Below, one piece after another: positions 51,875-61,615 of a stretch of 64,000 nt of DNA. The notes beneath the pieces were generated by a model. It did no database searches and was not told where the DNA came from. It worked only from the letters and a program-made list of their open reading frames with translations. Within the stretch, counting starts at the first letter, position 1, and the number at the start of each line of letters is the position of its first letter. A program made the position numbers and the translations under genes. Source of the DNA: Pontiella sulfatireligans (GTDB taxonomy: Bacteria > Verrucomicrobiota > Kiritimatiellia > Kiritimatiellales > Pontiellaceae); contig NZ_CAAHFH010000001.1 in assembly GCF_900890705.1 (NCBI RefSeq), positions 372,001-436,000 of the forward strand. Direction: 5' to 3'.

Positions 51875-53524
51875 ATGATGATGAATAGATTATGGGCACC
51901 TTGTTTGGCTTTTCTGTATTCAGCCCTGTCGGCCTTGGCTGCTGATAGGCCCAATATCCTATTTGTGATGTCCGACGATCATACTTCGCAGGCGATTGGC
52001 GCGTATGGCGGTCGGCTGGCTTCTCTCAACCCGACTCCAACCATCGATGCGCTGGCGACGGAGGGCATGGTGATGGAGAACGCGTTTTGCCAGAATGCGA
52101 TTTGCACGCCGAGCCGTTCCTCGATTATGACCGGGCAGGGCAATGCCGTGAATGGATGCATTGTCCTAGGGCTCGACCTGCCTCCGGATCGTCAGTATCT
52201 GGCGATTGAAATGAAAAAGGCGGGGTATCAGACGGCTGTGGTCGGCAAATGGCATTTAAAGAGCCGCCCGGAGGCCTTTGACTATTACAAGACCCTGATT
52301 AAGCAGGGGGATTATTTTGATCCGACGTTTGAGGTTCCGGATTCTGAAGGCGGTAAGGTGCAGATGTCCGGGCACTCGACCGATTGTATAACCGAGTCGG
52401 CCTTGGATTGGTTTGAAAAGAAACGCGACAAGACCAAACCGTTCTTTTTCGCGTTGCAATATAAGGCACCCCATTCCAAGTTCCTGTATGCGCCGCGCTA
52501 TGAGAACTATCTCGCTGACGTGACGATTCCCGAGCCGGAGAACATGCGGGATCGAAAAAATCACGGCTCCATTGCCACGCGCGGCAATAACGGGGAACTG
52601 ATCAAGGTGATTGGGGGCTCGGTGGGCCGCCGCAATAAGTTTTTTAACAACGTCAAACCGAACAGTCGTTACGAGTGGGCCAATGGGTTCGACCAGACGC
52701 AGAGCGATGCCGACATCTTGAGTGATGGCTACCAAGCCTATCTGAAATCATATCTGCGTTGCGTGAAGGGGGTCGATGACAACCTGAAACGGGTGATCGA
52801 GTACCTGAAGGCGGAAGGTCTCTATGAGAATACCGTGATCATGTATACGGGCGATCAAGGCTTCTACCTCGGCGAGCATGATTATGTCGATAAACGCTGG
52901 CCCTACGAGGAGTCGATGCGCATGCCGTTCATCGTTCGCTATCCCGGCGGTGTAAAGGTCGGGCGGTCCGATGCAATCGTTGAAAACATTGACTATGCCC
53001 CGACCATGCTGGATTTCGCCGGAGTTGAAACGCCGGACTACATGCAAGGCAAGAGCTTCAAATCCATTTTGGAAACGGGGAACGAACCCGAAGGTTGGAA
53101 GCAGTCGGCGTATTATCATTTCTGGATGCACATGTCTGATTTGAGGATTCCGGGGAATATCGGGATCCGCACCAAACGCTATAAGCTGATCCAGTTCTAC
53201 GGTTGCCGAAGCGATCAAAGCCAGCCGGATTCGCCCCCGGCCTGGGAACTTTACGATCTGAAGCTCGACCCCGCCGAAGACAACAACGTCTACGACAACC
53301 CGGAATACGCGTCGGTGATTGCCGATCTGAAGACGCAACTGAAAGCCCGACGCGCTGAACTCGGTGAAGATGATCCAAAGTTTGCCTGCAATCAGGTCAT
53401 CAACGAATTCTGGGAGTACGGCCCTGAAGAGCGCGCCCGCGCCATCGAGATCGCCGATGGATATGCCCTGAAGAAAAAGGTGAAATTTGAGAAGAGCCAG
53501 GGAAAGAAGAGAAAGAAAAAATGA
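51875..53524 (+). CDS. S1-family sulfatase, secreted, with Lys-rich tail
   Basis: 549 residues. The signal peptide (MNRLWAPCLAFLYSALSALA) ends at AADRPN. ILFVMSDDHTSQAIGAYG is the metal motif, C77 in ICTPSRSSIMTGQ the formylglycine site, and YTGDQGFYLGEH the distal motif. The last 11 residues, EKSQGKKRKKK, form a strongly basic tail. GGGAG before ATG 51875 supports the start. The stop overlaps the HzsA-like gene start (ATGA). Confidence 0.9.
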   Translation: MMMNRLWAPCLAFLYSALSALAADRPNILFVMSDDHTSQAIGAYGGRLASLNPTPTIDALATEGMVMENAFCQNAICTPSRSSIMTGQGNAVNGCIVLGLDLPPDRQYLAIEMKKAGYQTAVVGKWHLKSRPEAFDYYKTLIKQGDYFDPTFEVPDSEGGKVQMSGHSTDCITESALDWFEKKRDKTKPFFFALQYKAPHSKFLYAPRYENYLADVTIPEPENMRDRKNHGSIATRGNNGELIKVIGGSVGRRNKFFNNVKPNSRYEWANGFDQTQSDADILSDGYQAYLKSYLRCVKGVDDNLKRVIEYLKAEGLYENTVIMYTGDQGFYLGEHDYVDKRWPYEESMRMPFIVRYPGGVKVGRSDAIVENIDYAPTMLDFAGVETPDYMQGKSFKSILETGNEPEGWKQSAYYHFWMHMSDLRIPGNIGIRTKRYKLIQFYGCRSDQSQPDSPPAWELYDLKLDPAEDNNVYDNPEYASVIADLKTQLKARRAELGEDDPKFACNQVINEFWEYGPEERARAIEIADGYALKKKVKFEKSQGKKRKKK

Positions 53525-55983
53525 AAACGCTGAATAAAAAACAGAGGGTTCAACGATCTGTATGGATCGTCCTGGTTGCATCCATGTCCGGAACAGTTTT
53601 TGGGGCAAAGTATGACAAGTCACCTGTGCCCGATCCCGGCAGCGCACCTTTGGTTGATGCCTTCAACCCGGAGGCCGCGAAGAGACTGCTCGACCAGGGC
53701 ATTCGCGAGGTGGTATTCATCAAGCGGCATACTTTTGAGTCGAACCACTATTATACGGAATACCTCAATAGCAAATGGCTGCCGGGCGGCAACCTCTGCG
53801 TGCTGAATCTGGAAACCGGCAATGTGCGCGAGGTGGCCCCCGAATTGAACGGCGGGGTGTTTTATCGGTTTGATGTCTCCTTTGACGCGAAGAAAATAGT
53901 TTTCGACTATAAAAAGAGCAAAGAGGCCGGATACAAGATCTACGAGATCAACGTGGACGGATCCGGCCTGCGCCAGCTGACCTTCGGCGGCGACGAAGAG
54001 GCGGGGCTCTCTTCAAAATATTCAACAAAAAGTCACAGTCGGTTTGATGATTTGCATCCATGCTATTTGCCGGATGGCGGCATTGTTTTTGTTTCCACCC
54101 GATGCCAGTACGGCATTCTGTGCGACAGTCCGGATAATTTTACCACCACGGTGCTGCACCGGATGGATGGCGACGGCTCCAATATCCGCAAGTTGAGTAA
54201 TAGCGTCGTTAGTGAAGCCGCTCCCGTGATGCTCCCGGACGGGCGGATTCTCTATCATCGCTGGGAGTACAACGACAAAACGCAGTCTACTGCGAAATGC
54301 CTGTGGGCCATGCGCCCGGACGGCTCCGGTTCGGTGGAGGTGTATGGCAATATGGTGGATCGGGTGAGCGGCATTATTTATGGCCGTCCCATTCCCGAAA
54401 CGGATCAGTTTGTGGCGCTGGCCTGTTCCCATTGCTGTCCCAACAATGCAGTGGGAACGGTGATCAAAATCGATCCCGGCAAAGGCATTCGAACCGAGCA
54501 GCCGCTCAGTTTTGTGACCAAGGATGTCGACGTCCCCTTGCATAATGGATTTAGTTTTTTGGTCGATGGCCAGTGGGTGCATGATGAGCGGACGGGACGT
54601 CCCGGACGCTTGTTCAAAGATCCTTATCCGATTTCAGAAGAGCTGTTCATGGTGGCTCAGAAGCCGAAGGGCTACGTATGGTGTCATCCCAATGCCTATG
54701 ATCTCTGTCTGTTGGACGGGGAGGGAGCGAGTTCGCCGCTTTATCAGACGAAAGATATTTCCTGTTGGCATCCCATGGCGCTGGTGCCGCGTGAAAAGCC
54801 GCCCGTCCTAGGCTCGCCGATGGATGAGGCGCTGGCGGCGGCGGGGAAAGCGCATTGCATGGTGACGGATGTGTACATCGGATTGGATGGCGTGGAGCGC
54901 GGAACCATCAAATATCTGCGCGTTCTCGAACAGGTTCCCCGTCCGTGGTCGGCGTATGCCCCTTGGGGAAACAACGGCGCCTATGGACATAGCGCCCTCG
55001 GGATGAACTCGATGGGGTTGAAAGCGCAGTATGGAGTGGTTCCGGTCGAAGAAGACGGATCCGCCTTTTTTGAGGTTCCTGCAGGACGCAATATCTATTT
55101 CCAGGCGCTCGACGAAAATTATCTGATGGTGCAAACGGAGCGCTCCTACATCAACTATATTCCGGGCGAGACGCGCAGCTGTTTGGGATGCCATGAAACC
55201 CCGGATGTGACTCCTGCGTCTGTCAGCGGCTTCGCCTCGCCCTTGGCATTGCGTCGCGCCCCCTCAATACCCCAGGCCCAGGCCGGGGAGGAATCGGCGC
55301 AAAAGGTGATCGATTTCATGAGGCAGGTGCAACCGGTTCTGGATGCGCACTGCATCCGCTGTCACGGAGAATCCAAGCCGTCGGCCGGACTGGATCTGAC
55401 CTCGAGACCCACCAAATTGTTTACCGCTTCGTATGAAAATCTGATGGGGGATTACGATCAGGCTGGCGTTCCGCATGTTGGAGAGCGACGTAGCGCGAGT
55501 GAACTGTATAAGCCCAACCATGTTAAAGCTATCGGGGAGATGGTGGATGGCCGTCTGTGTGTGAATCGGATTCCGGAGGATCGCAGCATCAGCTACAAGA
55601 AACCCTATTTTTCCGGGGTCCATACGGCTCCGCTGGTGATTGCCCTTAGCGGCGGAGACATTGTGCCGCGAGCCATTTCACAGGAGCGGATTGACCGGTT
55701 GGTTAAGGCGCATAAGGGAATCTCGTTAAGTCAGCGGGAGTGGATATCCGTCGTGAACTGGATCGACACCTTTGGGCAGTTCTATCCATCCTATTGGGGA
55801 CTGAAAGATCTCTCTTTCCAAGGTCATGAATTCTTCCGCCCGGAAATCACGTTCGACGAAGCCCTCAGTCTGGAGATTCCGGAAAGATTGCTCGACCTCT
55901 ATCAGAATCCGCCATCCAATCCGGAGAAGTCCAAAAAATCGAAGTCAAAGAAGAGCAGCTCCAAAAAAGGAAAAAAGAAATGA
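53521..55983 (+). CDS. HzsA-related dihaem protein with PD40-type N-terminal repeats
   Basis: 820 residues. A signal peptide is followed by beta-propeller-like repeats (LRQLTFGGDEEAG, then YLPDGGIVFVSTRCQYG and VMLPDGRILYHRWEYND), a middle domain of the hydrazine-synthase-alpha type, and two c-type haem sites, CLGCH at residue 554 and CIRCH at 611. The C-terminus is basic (KKSKSKKSSSKKGKKK). Relatives named HzsA-related are known in Planctomycetota and allies, mostly of unknown role. No hydrazine metabolism is suggested here. The overlap with a sulfatase gene implies a redox step in, or a sensor for, polysaccharide breakdown. Confidence 0.75.
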   Translation: MKTLNKKQRVQRSVWIVLVASMSGTVFGAKYDKSPVPDPGSAPLVDAFNPEAAKRLLDQGIREVVFIKRHTFESNHYYTEYLNSKWLPGGNLCVLNLETGNVREVAPELNGGVFYRFDVSFDAKKIVFDYKKSKEAGYKIYEINVDGSGLRQLTFGGDEEAGLSSKYSTKSHSRFDDLHPCYLPDGGIVFVSTRCQYGILCDSPDNFTTTVLHRMDGDGSNIRKLSNSVVSEAAPVMLPDGRILYHRWEYNDKTQSTAKCLWAMRPDGSGSVEVYGNMVDRVSGIIYGRPIPETDQFVALACSHCCPNNAVGTVIKIDPGKGIRTEQPLSFVTKDVDVPLHNGFSFLVDGQWVHDERTGRPGRLFKDPYPISEELFMVAQKPKGYVWCHPNAYDLCLLDGEGASSPLYQTKDISCWHPMALVPREKPPVLGSPMDEALAAAGKAHCMVTDVYIGLDGVERGTIKYLRVLEQVPRPWSAYAPWGNNGAYGHSALGMNSMGLKAQYGVVPVEEDGSAFFEVPAGRNIYFQALDENYLMVQTERSYINYIPGETRSCLGCHETPDVTPASVSGFASPLALRRAPSIPQAQAGEESAQKVIDFMRQVQPVLDAHCIRCHGESKPSAGLDLTSRPTKLFTASYENLMGDYDQAGVPHVGERRSASELYKPNHVKAIGEMVDGRLCVNRIPEDRSISYKKPYFSGVHTAPLVIALSGGDIVPRAISQERIDRLVKAHKGISLSQREWISVVNWIDTFGQFYPSYWGLKDLSFQGHEFFRPEITFDEALSLEIPERLLDLYQNPPSNPEKSKKSKSKKSSSKKGKKK

Positions 55984-56083
55984 GAGTGCGGTAACTCGGC
56001 TCTTCCCGTTTCACTGTAAGGTGTAAAATTTCTGTCCAGTTGCAGGCGTGCCTTGGGGTAGCGGGTATTTTTTTGTCGATTAT

Positions 56084-56162
56084 AAGCGGGCAATTTTGTG
56101 GGGCAGGCGGAGTAACTGAATAGTACCGCCAAGTCTTCTGTTGCTCGCAGTTTGAATGGCGA
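56084..56162 (+). promoter_or_regulatory. Promoter-proximal repeat upstream of sulfatases, copy B
   Basis: Starts AAGCGGGCAATTTTGTGG, continues with CGGAGTAAC, TGTTGC and GAATGGCG as in copy A (42763-42830), with about ten extra bases in the middle. It ends 63 bases before the sulfatase start at 56226. The 240-base gap around it shows no gene. Confidence 0.55.
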
Positions 56163-56225
56163 AGGGGAGTTCCGTTTTTACGGGGCATGCTTGGATACTG
56201 TGGAATTTTTCGAAGGGGGATGGGG

Positions 56226-57623
56226 ATGTGGTTTAAAGAGAACAGAAAAAGAGTTTTGATCGGGTTGATGGCATGTCTGCTGGCCGGAGGCTTGCAGGCC
56301 GCTGACAGGCCGAACGTTGTCATTATCATGCTGGACGATTTGGGGGCGGAGACGCTCGGTTGTTACGGAAATACCGGTTATTCAACCCCGAACATTGATC
56401 GTCTGGCAGCTGGCGGGGCCCGTTTTGAGAATGCATACGGCACGCCGTCCTGTTCGCCGAGCCGGGCGATGATTCTCTCGGGGCTCTATACAAACCGCAG
56501 TGGTATTAAGGAGCGCCTGGGGACCGGGACGTCCAACTGCTTACCCGCGCATCTTCCAACCTTTGCGGACTTATTAAAGAACCATGGTTACCGAACGGGC
56601 ATTGCCGGTAAGTGGCATCTGGGCGACTTTGATTTCTATCCGGACCACCCGGCGGCGCATGGCTTTGACGACTATCGCATGTTTGCTAAACACTATGAAT
56701 TTTTCGCGTATAACAGCTATGTGAACCCCGGGATTTGGGAAAATGGCGAAGTGACGGTTTACAAGGGGGCCTATGGTCCGGATATGTACTGCGACTTTAT
56801 TGTGGATTTCATTGAACGAAACAAAGAACAGCCGTTCCTCGCTTATTTGCCGATGACGCTGGTGCACAAACCGTTTCATAAGCCGAAGCTGCTGGACGGG
56901 AAGATTAAACATTTTCTGCTGGATGATGCGCCCGCTGTGGATCAGACATTTGGGTTGATGCTCTCGTATGCGGATCATCTGGTGGGTCGTATTCTGGACA
57001 AACTGGACGAGCTGAATTTATCGGACAATACGTTGGTGATTTTCACCGGGGATAACGGTACGCCCCATGCAATCACCAGCCATTTAGGCGATCTGCGGGT
57101 CGCGGGCGGTAAGCTGAGTCTGATTGAGTCGGGCTACCGCGTGCCCTATATCGCCCGCTGGCCTGGAAAGATTCCGGTTGGTCAACGGGAGGCTTTCTTT
57201 ACCCACGCCGACCTCCTGCCTTCGCTCGCAGGCCTGACGGGTGCGCCGATGACGTTTGACGTGAGTGGCATGGATTTGTCCCACAACTTTTTTAATACGC
57301 AGGGAGTGGATCGCGAGTATGTCTATTTGGCCTGGGAGGGGGGGCAATACATGGTGCGTGATAAACGGTTCCGCCTGCATGAAGATGGTCGGTTTTATGA
57401 TATCCCCATCACGAGTACCGCCGAGCGGTATAGTGAGAAAAGCTGCAGTATTGATGAATATCCTGAGGCGTATCAACGACTCCGCGAGGAGCTGGAAAAG
57501 AATAAGACGATTCAGCAGATCGACGATTCCTATTCGATCATTCCGTTTGGCGAACATAAAAAGGTCCGGAAAGAGAATTTGAAAAAATCCGGTATACAAG
57601 GGGGGCGCGGCCCAAGGAAATAA
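56226..57623 (+). CDS. S1-family sulfatase, secreted (tandem paralogue 1)
   Basis: About 465 residues. The signal peptide (WFKENRKRVLIGLMACLLAG) runs to LQAADRPN. VVIIMLDDLGAETLGCYG is the metal motif, C76 in PSCSPSRAMILSG the formylglycine site, and IFTGDNGTPHAITSH the distal motif. It is clearly related over its whole length to the next gene, so the two arose by tandem duplication. ATG 56226 or 56220 may be the start. The leader contains repeat copy B. Confidence 0.9.
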   Translation: MWFKENRKRVLIGLMACLLAGGLQAADRPNVVIIMLDDLGAETLGCYGNTGYSTPNIDRLAAGGARFENAYGTPSCSPSRAMILSGLYTNRSGIKERLGTGTSNCLPAHLPTFADLLKNHGYRTGIAGKWHLGDFDFYPDHPAAHGFDDYRMFAKHYEFFAYNSYVNPGIWENGEVTVYKGAYGPDMYCDFIVDFIERNKEQPFLAYLPMTLVHKPFHKPKLLDGKIKHFLLDDAPAVDQTFGLMLSYADHLVGRILDKLDELNLSDNTLVIFTGDNGTPHAITSHLGDLRVAGGKLSLIESGYRVPYIARWPGKIPVGQREAFFTHADLLPSLAGLTGAPMTFDVSGMDLSHNFFNTQGVDREYVYLAWEGGQYMVRDKRFRLHEDGRFYDIPITSTAERYSEKSCSIDEYPEAYQRLREELEKNKTIQQIDDSYSIIPFGEHKKVRKENLKKSGIQGGRGPRK

Positions 57624-57625
57624 GC

Positions 57626-59050
57626 GTGGTTATCGTGAATGTGTTGAAGCAGGGTCTATTGTATAGCGTTTTCTTTGTTGCCACTTCGTTGCTGGCAACT
57701 TCCCGGGTTTGTGCATCGCAACCACCTGTGGTGAGCCCGCCTGTCCTGAGTATTGCCGAAGGGTCGAACCCAAACATTGTGTTGATTATGGCCGATGATC
57801 TGGGTGCCGAGTCGGTGGGTTGCTACGGCAGCACGGTTTTTTCGACGCCGAATCTGGATCGGATGGCCCGTCGGGGCGCGCGTTTCGAGAATGCCTATGG
57901 CACCCCTTCCTGTTCGCCGAGCCGGGCGATGATTATGACCGGACAGTATCTCAACCGCACAGGCTTTCTGGAACGTTTGAAAACGGGGGCGGGCACGGGG
58001 CTGCCTGCTCATGTGAAAACCTTTGGTCATTTCTTTCAGCAGAACGGGTATGAAACGGGTATCGCGGGAAAGTGGCATCTGGGGGATTTTGAAGATTTTC
58101 CGGACCATCCTGCCGCGAATGGGTTTGATACGTACTATATGTATGGAGGATACATCCGCGAGGAATCCTACGGGTATGGCCCGCCGATTTGGGAAAACGG
58201 CACGTTTACCGTCCTGGATAAGTCGGTGTACGGACCCGATCTGTATTGCGACAGCATCCTTACCTTTATCGAAGAAAACAGGGATCGTCCGTTTCTGGCC
58301 TATTATCCCATGACATTGGTGCATAAGCCGTTCATTGCGCCGCCGATGATCGACGATCAGATCAAACACTTTTTCCCAGAGAGCGCGTCCGCGGATGAGA
58401 AACATTATGCGTTAATGGTCTCCTATATGGATAGGCTCGTGGGGCGGGTTCTTGACAAGCTCGATGAGCTGGGGCTCGCCGAAAACACGCTGGTCATTTT
58501 CACGGCGGACAACGGAACGCCGAATGCCATTACCAGTCACATCGGGGATTTGGCCATTAAAGGTGGCAAGCTGGCCCTGATTGAATCCGGTTACCGAATT
58601 CCAATGATCGCCACGTGGCCGGGTACCATTCCGGTTGGTACGCGTGATTCGTTCATGACCCTTACGGATGTTTATCCAACGCTCGCCGGATTGACGGGGC
58701 ACACGGTGGATCATGAGGTGGATGGGATGGATCTTTCACATACCTTTTTGGACCAGCCCGGAACGGATCGGGAGTACGTATACATGGCATGGGAAGGGGA
58801 TCGGTATTTTGTCCGCGACAAACGCTTCCGGCTGCATCAGGACGGGCGGTTGTATGACATCCCCGTTTCGAGCAATGAGACCCGTTACAGTGAAAAGCAC
58901 GCAACCAATCCGGAGCACGCGGACGCGCGCAAGAGGCTCGAGGGAAAACTGGCGGAGTTTAAGAAGATTAAGAAGTCGGACGACTCCTATACGCTGGCTA
59001 TTTTGAAAACAAATAAGAAACTGAATACGGCAGAAGAGATGGGCAGATAG
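57626..59050 (+). CDS. S1-family sulfatase, secreted (tandem paralogue 2)
   Basis: 474 residues from GTG 57626, with AAGGAA six bases upstream and the previous stop two bases away. Signal peptide near VLKQGLLYSVFFVATSLLAT. A segment PPVVSPPVLSIAEGSNPN, absent from its paralogue, lies between signal and catalytic domain and is encoded by a word-like repeat. LIMADDLGAESVGCYG, C96 in PSCSPSRAMIMTG and IFTADNGTPNAITSH are the active-site motifs. It shares most of its catalytic core with the gene before it. Confidence 0.9.
   Translation: MVIVNVLKQGLLYSVFFVATSLLATSRVCASQPPVVSPPVLSIAEGSNPNIVLIMADDLGAESVGCYGSTVFSTPNLDRMARRGARFENAYGTPSCSPSRAMIMTGQYLNRTGFLERLKTGAGTGLPAHVKTFGHFFQQNGYETGIAGKWHLGDFEDFPDHPAANGFDTYYMYGGYIREESYGYGPPIWENGTFTVLDKSVYGPDLYCDSILTFIEENRDRPFLAYYPMTLVHKPFIAPPMIDDQIKHFFPESASADEKHYALMVSYMDRLVGRVLDKLDELGLAENTLVIFTADNGTPNAITSHIGDLAIKGGKLALIESGYRIPMIATWPGTIPVGTRDSFMTLTDVYPTLAGLTGHTVDHEVDGMDLSHTFLDQPGTDREYVYMAWEGDRYFVRDKRFRLHQDGRLYDIPVSSNETRYSEKHATNPEHADARKRLEGKLAEFKKIKKSDDSYTLAILKTNKKLNTAEEMGR
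57735..57769 (+). repeat. Word-like repeat (CCTGTCCTGAGT...CCGAAGGG) inside a sulfatase gene
   Basis: CCCGCCTGTCCTGAGTATTG and CCGAAGGGTCG resemble a dispersed intergenic repeat common in environmental bacteria (known to me from memory). The paralogous sulfatase lacks it. It is read in frame as SPPVLSIAEGS just after the signal peptide. Confidence 0.5.
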
Positions 59051-59105
59051 CCCGATGTTGCAGGTTCGTGTGATATTTTAGTAAATGTAAACAAAGGGAA
59101 AATGG

Positions 59106-61604
59106 ATGAAACGTAAGCAGGGTATTGTATTTGGATTTCTCGTATCGCTGGCACTGGGAGCAGGTGCACTTGCCGATACCCGGCAACTGGTTGTTTCTAC
59201 AGAAGGAAATGACAGCAACCCCGGTACAGTCGAAGAGCCGGTAAAGACGCTTTATCGCGCCCGCGATCTGGCCCGCGAGCTGCCCCGCAATCAGCCCATC
59301 AGTATTTTGGTTGCAGGTGGCGACTACTATCTCGATACGCCTCTGGTTTTTACGGCAACGGATTCGGGCACCCAGAAGGCTCCGGTTTTCTGGAAAGCAA
59401 TGGACGGAGAAACCGTTCGCTTGGTCGGGGGAAAACCCCTGACATTAAAATGGGAAAAGCACGCCGGAAAAATATATAAAGCCACAGTTCCTGAAGGGAT
59501 AAAAATTGAGCAGCTTTTCGTCAACCGGCACCGGCAGATAATGGCCCGTTATCCGAACTACGATCCGGAGTCCCTTTATTATTGCGGTTCGGGAGCAACA
59601 GATGAGCGGATGAAAAGTTGGAAGAACCCGGAAACGGCATATATCCATGCAATGCAAAAATCCAGCTGGGGAAGCGGACACGCAATCCTGAAACGAGATG
59701 AGCAAGGTGAACTGTATGAATACATGGTCAGCATCGATACCACGACTCGCGGGGATGATGCACGTTTGAATCAAGAAAAGCGTTTTGCCGAAAATGTTTT
59801 TGAAGAGCTGGATGACAGCAAAGAGTGGTTTCACGACACCCAAGCGAACCTTCTTTATTGGCAGCCGGAAGACGGGTGTGATCCGAATACGGCACGGGTT
59901 GAAGCGATTGGAAATCCCCACTTGATCCGGTTCGAAGGCGGTCAGGTCGCGCCGGTACAATTTATCACATTCAACGGATTTACGATTTCGGGTGCCGCGC
60001 CGACCTGGAAATGGACGCTCGATCATCTGCCCAATGGCGGCGATTTTGTGGTCCATCGGGGAGGAGCAATCACCTTCGAGGGCGCAGAGGATTGTACCGT
60101 TGAAAACTGCTCGTTCATTGAGTTGGGCGGGAATGCGGTCTTTATCAATGGCTACAACCGTCGTGTCTCCGTAATCGACTGCCTGATGCAGAATATCGGC
60201 GCGAATGGCGTTGCGCTCTGCGGAGCAGAAGAAACCATGCGGGGGGATCAGTTTTTCAAGGAACTCGACGAAACACTGCGGGATGGAAACTTTGTGCGGA
60301 AGCGCTGGGAAAAGCCGGAGGGTTGGTTTAAGCAGCCGGAAGATCTTACCCCGGGACCGAAAACAGAAAACTATCCGGCCGAGTGTCTGGTCAAAGGAAA
60401 CCTGGTGACGGTGAGCGGGGAATATGAAAAGCAGTCCGCTGCCGTGTTGCTTTCGATGACTCGAAACAACACCATCAGCCATAACACCGTGCACAAGCTT
60501 CCCCGGGCGGCCATCTGCATGAATGACTGTTCCTGGTCCGGCAATGTGTTTGAATACAACGATCTTTACGACACCGTGCGGGAAACAGCCGATCACGGCC
60601 CCTTTAACTCCTGGGGTAAAGACCGCTACTGGATCTGGGCGGATCACTCCGGCGGACATGATAAAAATCCCCATGCAAAAGAGAACTGCCTGATCGATGC
60701 GATGGAAACAAACATCATTCGTCATAATCGGGTGTCCCATCCTCTGGATGCCCGCCATTCCCATGGCATTGATCTGGATGACGGTTCAACCAATTTCAGA
60801 ATTTATAACAATCTGACGATCGGCTGCGGGATCAAAGTCAGGGAAGGATTTTACCGGACGGTTGAAAACAATGTGATGATTTGTGTCGGGCGCAGCGTGC
60901 CGACCAAGAACATCTCGTTCGATCAGAATGAAGATGTCTGGAGAAGAAACATTGTCGTGAATCTCAATGCACCCATGTTTATGACGGTGACAGAGCGAAC
61001 CCATTTGCGGGAGAGCAAACAGATCGATTACAACTGCTTTTTCTATGACGGCGAGACTGCTCGAGCTTACAGTAAAGTACGAGAACCGGGCGTGAATGTG
61101 AATTCTATCGTTGCAGATCCGATGTTCGTGAATCCAGCGGAAGGCGACTATCGCGTAAAAGACGATTCTCCTGCCCTGAAGCTGGGATTCAAAAACTTCC
61201 CGATGAATGACTTCGGCGTCACCAGCCCCCGGCTGATACAGTTGCTGCCCAAACGGACCTTTCCGCAGCTTTCAGGAGGAACCCCGTTACCTAAATACAA
61301 AATCAAACGGAACAAAAAGGTGCACAAGTTTTTTGGGGGAACCATCCGGAACATGGCCACTGAAATTGAGATGTCGAATGTCGGGATCGGAGAGATTACC
61401 GGCGTTCTGGTGGTGAAAGCGCCCGAGAACTCCAGTCTCTATGAGGCCGGTTTCCGAAACGGCGATTTGATTATCAACCTGAATGAGAAAAAGGTTCATG
61501 ATACCACGGATCTCTTTAAATATGCTGATTTGGGAGAAGGCGCGCCATTAAAGGTTCAAATCCATGACGACTCAGGATTGAGAATTTATACATTGGAACA
61601 ATAA
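59106..61604 (+). CDS. GH141-like right-handed beta-helix protein with C-terminal PDZ domain
   Basis: 832 residues, a paralogue of 46276. Signal peptide MKRKQGIVFGFLVSLALGAG, then ISILVAGGDYYLDTPLVFTA and IEQLFVNRHRQIMARYPNYD (GH141-type N-terminal pattern), helix coils such as NAVFINGYNRRVSVIDCLM, and SHGIDLDDGSTNFRIYNNLT, which has a counterpart in the paralogue (DIDLDDGSGNYDIYNNL). A PDZ-like domain closes the protein (GVLVVKAPENSSLYEAGFRN, then GDLIINLNEKKVHD). Twelve bases separate it from the next sulfatase. Fucosidase activity is inferred from the family. Confidence 0.75.
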   Translation: MKRKQGIVFGFLVSLALGAGALADTRQLVVSTEGNDSNPGTVEEPVKTLYRARDLARELPRNQPISILVAGGDYYLDTPLVFTATDSGTQKAPVFWKAMDGETVRLVGGKPLTLKWEKHAGKIYKATVPEGIKIEQLFVNRHRQIMARYPNYDPESLYYCGSGATDERMKSWKNPETAYIHAMQKSSWGSGHAILKRDEQGELYEYMVSIDTTTRGDDARLNQEKRFAENVFEELDDSKEWFHDTQANLLYWQPEDGCDPNTARVEAIGNPHLIRFEGGQVAPVQFITFNGFTISGAAPTWKWTLDHLPNGGDFVVHRGGAITFEGAEDCTVENCSFIELGGNAVFINGYNRRVSVIDCLMQNIGANGVALCGAEETMRGDQFFKELDETLRDGNFVRKRWEKPEGWFKQPEDLTPGPKTENYPAECLVKGNLVTVSGEYEKQSAAVLLSMTRNNTISHNTVHKLPRAAICMNDCSWSGNVFEYNDLYDTVRETADHGPFNSWGKDRYWIWADHSGGHDKNPHAKENCLIDAMETNIIRHNRVSHPLDARHSHGIDLDDGSTNFRIYNNLTIGCGIKVREGFYRTVENNVMICVGRSVPTKNISFDQNEDVWRRNIVVNLNAPMFMTVTERTHLRESKQIDYNCFFYDGETARAYSKVREPGVNVNSIVADPMFVNPAEGDYRVKDDSPALKLGFKNFPMNDFGVTSPRLIQLLPKRTFPQLSGGTPLPKYKIKRNKKVHKFFGGTIRNMATEIEMSNVGIGEITGVLVVKAPENSSLYEAGFRNGDLIINLNEKKVHDTTDLFKYADLGEGAPLKVQIHDDSGLRIYTLEQ

Positions 61605-61615
61605 AGGAACGAACT

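Noticed and set aside
53521-55983. True hydrazine synthase alpha subunit
   Set aside because: No HzsB/HzsC genes or other anammox features; only domain-level similarity and two haem sites are shared.
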